This document shows, piece after piece, positions 54,346 to 62,338 of a stretch of 64,000 bases of DNA (its first letter is position 1; the number at the start of each line of letters is the position of its first letter). Source of the DNA: Dechloromonas hankyongensis (lineage in GTDB: Bacteria; Pseudomonadota; Gammaproteobacteria; Burkholderiales; Rhodocyclaceae); NCBI RefSeq assembly GCF_022012295.1, contig NZ_JAKLTN010000003.1:1-64000 (forward strand), written 5' to 3'. The notes below the pieces were generated by a model that worked only from the letters and a program-made list of their open reading frames with translations, was not told the origin of the DNA and did not search any database. Made by a program: the position numbers and the translations under genes.

Positions 54346-54822
54346 ATGGCCGAAATCGTCATCATCGCCGCCGTTGCCCGCAACCGCGTGATCGGCAAGG
54401 ACAACACGCTGATCTGGAACATCCCGGCCGACATGGCGCATTTCAAGGCGCTCACCACCGGGCAGACGGTGATCATGGGGCGCAAGACCTGGGAATCGCT
54501 CCCGCCGCGTTTCCGCCCGCTGCCCGGCCGGCGCAATATCGTGATCAGCCGCCAGGCCGATTACACCGCCCCCGGCGCCGAGCTGGCCGGTTCGCTTAGC
54601 GCCGCGCTGGACTTGGTTGCCGGTTCGCAAACCGCCTTCGTCATCGGCGGCGAGCAGATCTACCGGCAGGCGATGGCGGTCGCGGATCGTCTGGAAATCA
54701 CCGAAGTCGATCTCGAACCGGAAGGCGATGCCTGGTTCCCCGAAATTCAGGCGGCCGACTGGAACAAGGTGGCGACCGCCCCCGGCGACGGCTACGCCTT
54801 CGTCACTTACCGGCGACGCTGA
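54346..54822 (+). CDS. folA: Dihydrofolate reductase
   Basis: A 158-residue DHFR that regenerates tetrahydrofolate for ThyA and GlyA. Family residues are visible: IIAAVARNRVIGKDNTLIWNIPADMAHFKALT, with an asparagine where many enzymes have the leucine-proline pair, VIMGRKTWESLPPRFRPLPGRRNIV and FVIGGEQIYRQAM. The catalytic acid would be in the IPADMAHF helix (Asp). It follows pgi by three bases and ends before a bidirectional terminator. Confidence 0.97.
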   Translation: MAEIVIIAAVARNRVIGKDNTLIWNIPADMAHFKALTTGQTVIMGRKTWESLPPRFRPLPGRRNIVISRQADYTAPGAELAGSLSAALDLVAGSQTAFVIGGEQIYRQAMAVADRLEITEVDLEPEGDAWFPEIQAADWNKVATAPGDGYAFVTYRRR

Positions 54823-54839
54823 CCCGCCACCATCAATAA

Positions 54840-54863
54840 AAATGCCCGCCGAAGCGGGCATTT
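54840..54863. terminator. Bidirectional terminator between folA and the decarboxylase gene
   Basis: A perfect stem (AAATGCCCGC with GCGGGCATTT) with a CGAA loop, A-run before and T-run after. Serves rightward folA and leftward decarboxylase transcripts. Confidence 0.92.
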
Positions 54864-54882
54864 TCACATCGGGCCGATCCGC

Positions 54883-57111
54883 TCAGCGCACGCAATCGAC
54901 GTAGTAGCGACCGTCCTTGCCCTTGACTAGGCCGTGCACATCGGTCTCGAAGCCGGGGAAGGCGGCGTTGAACTCACGGGCGAATTTCAGGTAGCTGCAA
55001 ATCGTCTTGTTGAAGCGCTCGCCCGGAATGAGCAGCGGAATGCCCGGCGGGTAGGGCGTCAACAGCACGGCAGTAACGCGGCCTTCCAGTTCGTCGACCG
55101 GCACGCGCTCGATCTCGCGGTGCGCCATCTTGGCGAAGGCATCGGCCGGACGCATGGCCGGCACCATGTCGGACAGGTACATCTCGGTGGTCAGGCGGGC
55201 GACGTCGTTCTGCTTGTAGACGTTGTGGATCTGGGTGCACAGGTCGCGCAGACCGACGCGCTCGTAGCGCGGATTCTTCTGCACGAACTCGGGCAACACC
55301 TTCCACAGCGGCTGGTTCTTGTCGTAGTCGTCCTTGAACTGCTGCAGCGCGGTAACCAGCGAATTCCAGCGGCCCTTGGTGATGCCGATGGTGAACATGA
55401 TGAAGAAGCTGTACAGGCCACACTTTTCGACGATAACGCCATGCTCGGCCAGGTACTTGGTGACGATGGCGGCCGGGATGCCGAACTCGTCGGCAAAGTC
55501 GCCGTCCACGTCGAGGCCCGGGGTGATGATGGTCGCCTTGATCGGGTCGAGCATGTTGAAGCCGTCGGCCAGGTTGTTGAAGCCGTGCCAACGCTCGCCC
55601 GGCTTCAGCATCCAGGAATCGCGCTCCTCGATGCCTTCTTCGGACAGATCGTCCGGGCCCCACACCTTAAACCACCAGTCAGCGCCCCACTCCTCGTCGA
55701 CCTTGCGCATGGCGCGGCGAAAATCGAGGGCTTCGGCGATCGACTCCTCGACCAGCGCGGTGCCGCCCGGCTCTTCCATCATCGCCGCCGCCACGTCGCA
55801 CGAGGCGATGATCGAGTATTGCGGCGAGGTCGAGGTATGCATCAGGTAGGCCTCGTTGAAGATGTCGCGGTCGAGCTTATTGTTCTCGGCGTCCTGGACG
55901 AGGATCTGCGAGGCCTGCGAGAGGCCGGCCAGCAGCTTGTGCGTCGATTGCGTCGAGAAGACCATCGATTCCTTGCAGCGCGGCCTGTCGGCACCGATGG
56001 CGTGGTAATCGCCGTAGAAGTCATGGAAGGCGGCGTGCGGCAGCCAGGCTTCGTCGAAGTGCAAGGTGTCGATCTTGCCATCCAGTTCGGCCTTGATTTC
56101 CTCGACGTTGTACAGGATGCCGTCGTAGGTCGACTGGGTAATGGTCAGCACGCGCGGCTTGGCGCTCTTGTCGGCGATGAACGGGTTGGCGGCGATCTTT
56201 TTCTGGATGCTGTCCCAGGCGAATTCGCTCTTCGGAATCGGCCCGATGATGCCGAAGTTGTTGCGGGTCGGCATCAGGAAGACGGGAATCGCGCCGGTCA
56301 TCATGATGGCGTGCAGGATGGACTTGTGGCAGTTGCGGTCGACGACGACGATGTCGCCCGGCGCCACGGTCGAGTGCCAGACGATCTTGTTCGACGTCGA
56401 GGTGCCGTTGGTGACGAAGTACAGGTGGTCCGAGTTGAAGATACGGGCGGCGTTGCGCTCGGAAGCGGCGACCGGTCCGGTATGGTCGAGCAGCTGGCCG
56501 AGTTCTTCCACCGCATTGCACACGTCGGCGCGCAACATGTTCTCCCCGAAGAACTGGTGGAACATCTGGCCGACCGGGCTCTTCAAAAACGCGACGCCGC
56601 CCGAGTGGCCCGGGCAGTGCCAGGAATAGGAGCCGTCAGCGGCGTAGTGTGTCAGGGCGCGGAAGAAGGGCGGCGGCAGGCTGTCGAGATAAGCATTGGC
56701 CTCGCGCTTGATGTTGCGGGCGATGAACTCCGGCGTGTCTTCGTGCATGTGGATGAAGCCATGCAGCTCGCGCAGGATGTCATTTGGAATGTGGCGGCTG
56801 GTCCGCGTTTCGCCGTGCAGGAAAATGGGGATTTCCGAATTCTTGTGGCGAATTTCACTGACGAAGGCGCGCAGCTCGGCCAGCGTCTCTTCCGGCTCGA
56901 GGGCCAGTTCCTCGTCGTCGATGGACAGGATGAAGGTCGAGGCCCGGCTCTGCTGCTGGGCGAAGGAAGTCAGGTCGCCGTAGCTGGTGACGCCCAGCAC
57001 TTCCAGGCCTTCCTTCTCGATAGCGTCGGCCAACGCCCGGATACCGAGGCCCGAGGCGTTCTCGGAGCGAAAGTCTTCGTCGATGATGATGACGGGGAAG
57101 TGGAAGCGCAT
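54883..57111 (-). CDS. Arginine/lysine/ornithine decarboxylase (PLP fold III)
   Basis: A 742-residue inducible-type basic amino acid decarboxylase. It has the N-terminal receiver-like wing (about residues 1-125, VIIIDEDFRSENASGLGIRALADAIEKEG), the PLP core with the lysine in STQSTHKLLAGLSQ, the DEAW aspartate (LHFDEAWLPHAAF) and the C-terminal domain (EGRVTAVLLTPYPPGIPLLIPGERF). Which substrate is used cannot be decided by eye; lysine or arginine decarboxylation gives cadaverine or agmatine and consumes a proton, helping acid resistance. It lies downstream of dcd on the same strand, an arrangement I recall from related genomes. Confidence 0.94.
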   Translation of the reverse strand: MRFHFPVIIIDEDFRSENASGLGIRALADAIEKEGLEVLGVTSYGDLTSFAQQQSRASTFILSIDDEELALEPEETLAELRAFVSEIRHKNSEIPIFLHGETRTSRHIPNDILRELHGFIHMHEDTPEFIARNIKREANAYLDSLPPPFFRALTHYAADGSYSWHCPGHSGGVAFLKSPVGQMFHQFFGENMLRADVCNAVEELGQLLDHTGPVAASERNAARIFNSDHLYFVTNGTSTSNKIVWHSTVAPGDIVVVDRNCHKSILHAIMMTGAIPVFLMPTRNNFGIIGPIPKSEFAWDSIQKKIAANPFIADKSAKPRVLTITQSTYDGILYNVEEIKAELDGKIDTLHFDEAWLPHAAFHDFYGDYHAIGADRPRCKESMVFSTQSTHKLLAGLSQASQILVQDAENNKLDRDIFNEAYLMHTSTSPQYSIIASCDVAAAMMEEPGGTALVEESIAEALDFRRAMRKVDEEWGADWWFKVWGPDDLSEEGIEERDSWMLKPGERWHGFNNLADGFNMLDPIKATIITPGLDVDGDFADEFGIPAAIVTKYLAEHGVIVEKCGLYSFFIMFTIGITKGRWNSLVTALQQFKDDYDKNQPLWKVLPEFVQKNPRYERVGLRDLCTQIHNVYKQNDVARLTTEMYLSDMVPAMRPADAFAKMAHREIERVPVDELEGRVTAVLLTPYPPGIPLLIPGERFNKTICSYLKFAREFNAAFPGFETDVHGLVKGKDGRYYVDCVR

Positions 57112-57199
57112 GGTGAATCCTTGAAAAGCGGCGACCCGCCGCAGCGGGTCACAGAATAAGACGGGTTCGTTACGGAAGTACGAAAGCGCGGTCGTCGGA

Positions 57200-57766
57200 T
57201 CAGATCTTGGGCAGGGTCACGCCTTCTTGTCCCTGGTACTTGCCGCCGCGATCCTTGTACGAGGTTTCGCAAACTTCGTCTGACTCGAAGAACAGCACCT
57301 GGGCGCAGCCTTCGCCGGCGTAGATCTTGGCCGGCAGCGGGGTGGTGTTGGAGAATTCCAGGGTGACGTGGCCTTCCCATTCCGGCTCGAACGGGGTGAC
57401 GTTGACGATGATGCCGCAGCGGGCATAGGTCGATTTGCCGAGGCAGACGGTCAGCACCGAGCGCGGAATGCGGAAATACTCCATGGTGCGTGCCAGCGCG
57501 AAGGAGTTCGGCGGGATGATGCAGACGTCGGACTCGATCTCGACGAAGGATTTCGGATCGAAATTCTTCGGATCGACCACCGTCGAATTGATGTTGGTGA
57601 ACACCTTGAATTCGCGGGCGCAGCGGATATCGTAGCCGTAGCTCGAGGTGCCGTAGGAAACGATCTTCTGGCCATTGGCCTCACGCACCAGCTCGGGTGC
57701 GAAGGGCTCGATCATGCCGTGCTCTGCCGCCATGCGGCGTATCCACTTGTCTGATTTGATGGCCAT
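57200..57766 (-). CDS. dcd: dCTP deaminase
   Basis: A 188-residue trimeric enzyme that makes dUTP from dCTP, feeding dUMP for ThyA. Motifs include [22 protein letters not shown] at the start, [20 protein letters not shown], and [35 protein letters not shown] with catalytic residues. The ATG at 57766 fits the family; a TTG seven codons earlier is in frame and less likely. It follows a terminator after apbC, so it likely has its own promoter. Confidence 0.97.
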   Translation of the reverse strand: MAIKSDKWIRRMAAEHGMIEPFAPELVREANGQKIVSYGTSSYGYDIRCAREFKVFTNINSTVVDPKNFDPKSFVEIESDVCIIPPNSFALARTMEYFRIPRSVLTVCLGKSTYARCGIIVNVTPFEPEWEGHVTLEFSNTTPLPAKIYAGEGCAQVLFFESDEVCETSYKDRGGKYQGQEGVTLPKI

Positions 57767-57785
57767 TTTTTCGGTTCCGGTCGAC

Positions 57786-57817
57786 AAAAAACAAAGGCGG
57801 GATTTTACCCGCCTTTG
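57786..57817 (-). terminator. Terminator after apbC
   Basis: Stem CAAAGGCGGG (57792-57801) pairs with CCCGCCTTTG (57808-57817), six-base loop, with a T-run when read leftward. It separates apbC from dcd. Confidence 0.88.
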
Positions 57818-57837
57818 CTGGCCAAATTGTCTACAAA

Positions 57838-58929
57838 TTACGTGTTTTGAACGACGATATTCGGGAACTTGGAGGTCATGTCCTTGGCCTTCTCGCCGAT
57901 CTTGACCGCCACGCGGCGGGCAATGTCACGGTAGATTTCGGCGGTACGCGAATCCGGCGCCCCGACCACGGTCGGCTTACCGCCGTCGGCCATCTCGCGA
58001 ATGGCCAGTTCCAGCGGCAGGCTGCCGAGGAATTCGACGTCGTAGTCGGCGCACATCTTCTCACCGCCGCCAGTACCGAAAATATGTTCCTCGTGGCCGC
58101 AGTTCGAGCAGATATGGATGCTCATGTTCTCGACAATGCCGAGGATCGGCACATTGACCTTCTCGAACATCTTCAGGCCCTTGCGCGCATCGATCAGCGC
58201 GATGTCCTGCGGCGTGGTAACGATCAGCGCGCCGGTCACCGGCACCTTCTGGGTCAGCGACAGTTGAACGTCACCAGTGCCCGGCGGCATGTCGACGACC
58301 AGGTAATCAAGGTCGCGCCAGTTGGTCTGGCCAAGCAGCTGGTCGAGCGCCTGGGCGACCATCGGGCCGCGCCAGACCATGGGCGTTTCGACATCGACCA
58401 TGAAGCCGATCGACATCGCCTGGATGCCATAGGCTTCCAGCGGTTCCATGCTCTGGCCGTCCTTCGATTCCGGCTGCTGGCCGGCCAGGCCGAGCATTTG
58501 CGGCTGCGACGGGCCGTAGATGTCGGCGTCGAGGATGCCTACGCTGGCGCCTTCCTGGGCCAGGGCCAGTGCGAGGTTAACAGCGGTCGTGCTCTTGCCG
58601 ACGCCGCCCTTGCCGGAAGCGACGGCGATGATGTTCTTGACGCCCGGCAGCAGCTTGACGCCCATCTGTACCGAGTGGGCGACGATCTTGGTGAACACGT
58701 TGGCCGACACGTTGCCGATGCCCGGCACGGTGCGCACTGCGGCGATGACCTGCTTACGGATGGCGTCGATCTGGGTCTTGGCCGGATAGCCAAGTTCGAT
58801 GTCGAAGGAGACGTCGTCACCATCGATCTTTATGTTCTTCGCCGCCCGGCCGGTAACAAAATCCTTGCCGGTATTGGGATCGACCGCAGCAGACAGCGCA
58901 GCCTTGATTTGCTGTTCAGTAAAACTCAT
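57838..58929 (-). CDS. apbC: Iron-sulfur cluster carrier ApbC (Mrp/NBP35 family)
   Basis: A 363-residue P-loop ATPase that carries Fe-S clusters. An N-terminal DUF59/MIP18-like domain (about residues 5-80) is followed by the deviant Walker [23 protein letters not shown]. The later [14 protein letters not shown] and the cluster-binding pair in [17 protein letters not shown] are intact. It complements ErpA at the left end of the window. It is divergent from metG across about 230 bases that I could not subdivide. Confidence 0.96.
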   Translation of the reverse strand: MSFTEQQIKAALSAAVDPNTGKDFVTGRAAKNIKIDGDDVSFDIELGYPAKTQIDAIRKQVIAAVRTVPGIGNVSANVFTKIVAHSVQMGVKLLPGVKNIIAVASGKGGVGKSTTAVNLALALAQEGASVGILDADIYGPSQPQMLGLAGQQPESKDGQSMEPLEAYGIQAMSIGFMVDVETPMVWRGPMVAQALDQLLGQTNWRDLDYLVVDMPPGTGDVQLSLTQKVPVTGALIVTTPQDIALIDARKGLKMFEKVNVPILGIVENMSIHICSNCGHEEHIFGTGGGEKMCADYDVEFLGSLPLELAIREMADGGKPTVVGAPDSRTAEIYRDIARRVAVKIGEKAKDMTSKFPNIVVQNT

Positions 58930-59156
58930 GGAAACTCCGGGTTGAATGGACGGCCGGGAAATACCCGAGCAATTTTGTCCAGTATAACCGAAACCTGAAA
59001 CGCGAATCGGCTTCCCTGGACGATATCGAGATGGTAACCCGCTGCTTCGTCGCCCGGGCGCAACAGATCGCCCGGCAACAGCGCCTATGTCGTTAGCCGC
59101 TACGCGACAGCCCCGTCGCGGTAAAATCGCGCTTTATCTTCGAAAATTCCGCTCCC

Positions 59157-61265
59157 ATGTCGCGCAAGATCCTCGTCACTTCCGCCCTGCCCTACGCCAA
59201 CGGCGCCATCCACCTTGGCCACCTGGTCGAATACATCCAGACCGACATCTGGGTGCGTTTCCAGAAAATGGCCGGCAACGAGTGCTGGTACGTCTGCGCC
59301 GACGACACGCACGGCACCCCGATCATGTTGCGCGCCGAGAAGGAAGGCATCACCCCGGAAGCCCTGATCGAACGAGTACATGGCGAGCATTACCGCGATT
59401 TCTCTGGCTTCGGGGTCGGCTTCGACAATTACTACAGCACCCATACGCCGGAAACCCGCGACTGCGCAAACGACATCTACCTGAAGCTGCGCGACGCCGG
59501 GCTGATCGAGGTGCGTACCATCGAGCAGTACTTCGACCCGGTCAAGCAGCTGTTTCTGCCCGACCGCTTCATCAAGGGCGAGTGCCCGAAGTGCCACGCC
59601 AAGGACCAGTACGGCGACAACTGCGAGGTATGCGGCGCGGCCTATGCGCCGACCGACCTGATCGAGCCCTTCTCCGCCATTTCCGGCGCCAAGCCGGAGC
59701 TGCGCAACTCCGAGCATTACTTCTTCAAGCTGTCCGACCCGCGCTGCGAGGCTTTCCTGCGCCAGTACACCGGCAAGGACAACGGCGTGCTGCAGGCCGA
59801 GGCTGCCAACAAGATGCAGGAATGGCTGGGCGCCCCGGGCGACAACAAGCTGACCGACTGGGACATTTCGCGTGATGCACCGTATTTCGGCTTCGAGATT
59901 CCCGACGCGCCGGGCAAGTACTTCTACGTCTGGCTCGACGCCCCGATCGGCTACATGGGCTCCTTCAAGAACCTGTGCGCCAAGAAAGGCCTAGATTTCA
60001 ACGAATACTTCAAGCCGGATTCGAGCACCGAGCTGTACCACTTCATCGGCAAGGACATCCTCTACTTCCACGCCCTGTTCTGGCCGGCCGAGCTGCAGCA
60101 CGCCGGTTTCCGCACGCCGACGAAAATCTTTGCGCACGGTTTCCTGACCGTCGATGGCGCCAAGATGTCCAAGTCGCGCGGCACTTTCATCACCGCCGAA
60201 AGCTTCCTGAAAACCGGGCTGAACCCGGAATGGCTGCGTTATTACTACGCCGCCAAGCTCTCCGCCACGATGGAAGACATCGACCTCAACCTCGGGGATT
60301 TCTGCGCCCGCGTCAATTCCGACCTGGTCGGCAAGTACGTCAATATCGCCAGCCGCTCGGCCGGCTTCATCGCCAAACGCTTCAACGGCCAGCTGGCGCC
60401 GGCGGCAGCCGACCTGCCGGCGATCAAGGCGATCCAGGCAGCCGCCGGAAAAGTCGCCGAACTGTACGAAGCCCGCGAGTTCGGCAAGGCCATGCGCGAA
60501 ATCATGGCGCTGACCGATGCCGCCAACCAGTACGTCGATAGCGTCAAGCCGTGGGAACTGGCCAAGCAGGAAGGCAAGGAAGTCGAACTGCACGCCGCGT
60601 GCACCAATGCGCTGAACCTGTTCCGCCTGCTCACCATTCTGCTCAAGCCCATCCTGCCGGTGGTTGCCGGCAAGGTCGAGCAGTTCATGAACATCGCCCC
60701 GCTGGCGTGGACCGACACCCAGAGCCTGCTTGCCGGCGGCCACGCCATCAATGCCTACGAACACCTGATGACGCGCATCGACCCCAAGCTGATCGACAAG
60801 CTGGTCGAAGCCAACAAGGAATCGCTGGCCCCGACGCCGGAACAGCAATCCCAACAGCGCCACGGGGAACACCAGCAGAAGGAAGCAGCCAAGGATGCCA
60901 AGGTCGTTCCCGCCCCAGCCAGCGAGGGACTGTGCTCCATCGACGATTTCATGAAAATCGATCTGCGCATCGCCCGCATCGCCAACGCCGAACACGTCGA
61001 AGGTGCCGACAAGCTGGTGCGCCTGACCCTGGACGTCGGCGAGGAAAAAACGCGCAACGTCTTCGCCGGCATCAAGGCCGCCTACGATCCGGCCCAGTTG
61101 ATCGGCCGACTGACCGTCATGGTCGCCAACCTGGCGCCGCGTAAGATGAAATTCGGCCTGTCGGAAGGCATGGTGCTGGCCGCCTCGGACGGCGAGGGCA
61201 AAACCCCGGGACTCTTCCTGCTGTCGCCGGATTCGGGCGCTCAGCCGGGTATGCGAGTCAAGTAA
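59157..61265 (+). CDS. metG: Methionyl-tRNA synthetase
   Basis: A 702-residue class I synthetase. The HIGH-type motif is in [21 protein letters not shown] and the KMSKS loop is in [13 protein letters not shown]. The zinc knuckle has [18 protein letters not shown]. After the anticodon-binding domain, an Ala/Gln/Lys-rich linker (about residues 560-590) leads to a C-terminal tRNA-binding OB domain (ending GVPG-like [13 protein letters not shown]). Length is normal for the long bacterial form. A TAAAAT at about 59123 may be its -10. The region after the stop has a hairpin and a DnaA-box cluster. Confidence 0.98.
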   Translation: MSRKILVTSALPYANGAIHLGHLVEYIQTDIWVRFQKMAGNECWYVCADDTHGTPIMLRAEKEGITPEALIERVHGEHYRDFSGFGVGFDNYYSTHTPETRDCANDIYLKLRDAGLIEVRTIEQYFDPVKQLFLPDRFIKGECPKCHAKDQYGDNCEVCGAAYAPTDLIEPFSAISGAKPELRNSEHYFFKLSDPRCEAFLRQYTGKDNGVLQAEAANKMQEWLGAPGDNKLTDWDISRDAPYFGFEIPDAPGKYFYVWLDAPIGYMGSFKNLCAKKGLDFNEYFKPDSSTELYHFIGKDILYFHALFWPAELQHAGFRTPTKIFAHGFLTVDGAKMSKSRGTFITAESFLKTGLNPEWLRYYYAAKLSATMEDIDLNLGDFCARVNSDLVGKYVNIASRSAGFIAKRFNGQLAPAAADLPAIKAIQAAAGKVAELYEAREFGKAMREIMALTDAANQYVDSVKPWELAKQEGKEVELHAACTNALNLFRLLTILLKPILPVVAGKVEQFMNIAPLAWTDTQSLLAGGHAINAYEHLMTRIDPKLIDKLVEANKESLAPTPEQQSQQRHGEHQQKEAAKDAKVVPAPASEGLCSIDDFMKIDLRIARIANAEHVEGADKLVRLTLDVGEEKTRNVFAGIKAAYDPAQLIGRLTVMVANLAPRKMKFGLSEGMVLAASDGEGKTPGLFLLSPDSGAQPGMRVK

Positions 61266-61274
61266 GCCGGAGAA

Positions 61275-61309
61275 CAGGAATGCGGCAAGGTATGAACACC
61301 GCATTCCTG
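61275..61309. other. Perfect hairpin without T-run after metG
   Basis: Eleven-base-pair arms CAGGAATGCGG (61275-61285) and CCGCATTCCTG (61299-61309), 13-base loop. No T-tract follows in either direction, so it is not a standard terminator. It may protect the metG 3' end or bind a protein. Confidence 0.5.
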
Positions 61310-61332
61310 CTGCAGTGCAGCAATCCAGCGTT

Positions 61333-61607
61333 TTACTTCAAGTATTACTTTAAGTTAAACGCCCAATTCGGCCCCAGGATTTGTTCTTTTCAAACTATCC
61401 ACAAAATCTGTGGATAAGTCTGTGAATGAATATGGGCGGCACGCACTAAGTCACCGTTTCACAAGGACTTTCCTTACCCTGCCCGAAACTTGAGCTCAGC
61501 CGTAACGCATTGATTTATAAGCCATAAGCCGACAGAGGCAATAAATTAACAAATTCGACATCCGTCGATTGTCAACAGTGAAATACTCGCACCGACACTG
61601 TGCATAA
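61333..61607. other. Origin-like cluster: ACTTNAAGT repeats and DnaA boxes
   Basis: Within the 428-base gene-free gap after metG: two tandem 12-base repeats (61333-61344 and 61345-61356) each containing the palindrome ACTTNAAGT; then CTATCCACA (61395-61403, one mismatch), TGTGGATAA (61409-61417, perfect DnaA box, inverted), TGTGAATGA (61421-61429, one mismatch), and TGTGCATAA (61599-61607, perfect TTATNCACA inverted). An AT-rich tract lies around 61540-61560. No dnaA gene is nearby. It could be a DnaA-regulated site, a titration site or an ectopic origin remnant. The rest of the gap shows nothing I can name. Confidence 0.55.
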
Positions 61608-61693
61608 CTCCGAACTTGACTTCCGGCTTGTCAAGTCCCTTGGAAGACTTTTTTTCATAGCGAGAACAGTTCGGTAAACGCCAGCTCGACTCC

Positions 61694-62011
61694 ATGACGC
61701 GCCCCTCTCTTCCCCGCCTGACCGCCCGTATCGCGGCCTATGCCTTGGCCGACATCTTCGGCCTGTTCTGCGTCGTGACCGGCGCCAGCTGGTTCGCGGC
61801 CGGCAAAGGCGCCGTCGTGGCCAACTTCCCGAATTCGCTGGCCGAGGCGGTGGCGTGCACGGCCGGCGGCGCCGCGGTGATGGTTTGGGCAGTCGCCCGC
61901 ATCCGGCGCGAAATCGCCCGCCAGGCACCCCGGCTCACAGCGCGCGGCGATGCAGATAACGCCGCACGGCATCCGGACAAGCTTGGCCGGCCCGACGAAG
62001 ACGGCAAGTAG
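61694..62011 (+). CDS. Small membrane protein of unknown function
   Basis: A 105-residue protein with two membrane segments (about residues 15-37, YALADIFGLFCVVTGASWFA, and 48-70, AEAVACTAGGAAVMVWAVARI) and a basic, hydrophilic tail. A short loop with AAGKGAVVANFPNS joins the segments. I do not recognise a family. The start ATG has no obvious ribosome site. It lies between the DnaA-box gap and a ribbon-helix-helix gene on the other strand; no functional link can be read. Confidence 0.65.
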   Translation: MTRPSLPRLTARIAAYALADIFGLFCVVTGASWFAAGKGAVVANFPNSLAEAVACTAGGAAVMVWAVARIRREIARQAPRLTARGDADNAARHPDKLGRPDEDGK

Positions 62012-62036
62012 CCGGCCACGCCGGCAGCGCTGAACC

Positions 62037-62237
62037 CTAGTCGCCGGACTTGCTGCCCGGCTTGAGCCAATCGGGCAATTCGCGATTGCCGGCGTTGTCG
62101 ATGATGTATTGGCGGATCAATTTGCGCACGACCTGCGACGACGTCAGGTCGTGCTCGGCGCAGATTTCCTCAAACAGCTTTTTCTTGCGCGGATCGATCA
62201 GCAAGGTCAGGCGGGCAGTACGGTTCTCCATGAACAT
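62037..62237 (-). CDS. Ribbon-helix-helix (CopG/Arc-type) regulator
   Basis: A 66-residue protein. The start NRTARLTLLIDPRKKKLFEEICAEHDLTSSQVVRKLIRQYIID is a classic ribbon-helix-helix: a basic beta strand (RTARLTLLID) followed by two helices. Such dimers bind DNA in the major groove. Two ATGs two codons apart could serve as start. It is divergent from sulP and shares a 101-base intergenic region with palindromes, so it may control itself and sulP. No toxin partner gene follows, which argues against an antitoxin. Confidence 0.82.
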   Translation of the reverse strand: MFMENRTARLTLLIDPRKKKLFEEICAEHDLTSSQVVRKLIRQYIIDNAGNRELPDWLKPGSKSGD

Positions 62238-62263
62238 CGCTCTTGTTAAATTTGTATCGCATC

Positions 62264-62311
62264 ATGTTAACATATGATTAACATTGACGATTAATAGGAC
62301 GCTCATATAAT
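62264..62311 (+). promoter_or_regulatory. sulP promoter with overlapping palindromes
   Basis: TTGACG (62284-62289), 16 bases, TATAAT (62306-62311): a strong sigma-70 promoter about 27 bases before the sulP ATG. Just upstream lie the perfect palindrome ATGTTAACAT (62264-62273) and a near copy ATGATTAACAT (62274-62284) that touches the -35. Good operator candidates for the divergent ribbon-helix-helix protein. Confidence 0.75.
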
Positions 62312-62338
62312 GCACCGCTTACTCCCAGAGCGCGTGCC

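Noticed and set aside
54934..57159. A 741-codon plus-strand frame opposite the decarboxylase
   Set aside because: Shadow of the decarboxylase; the leftward frame carries the PLP lysine and complete family length.
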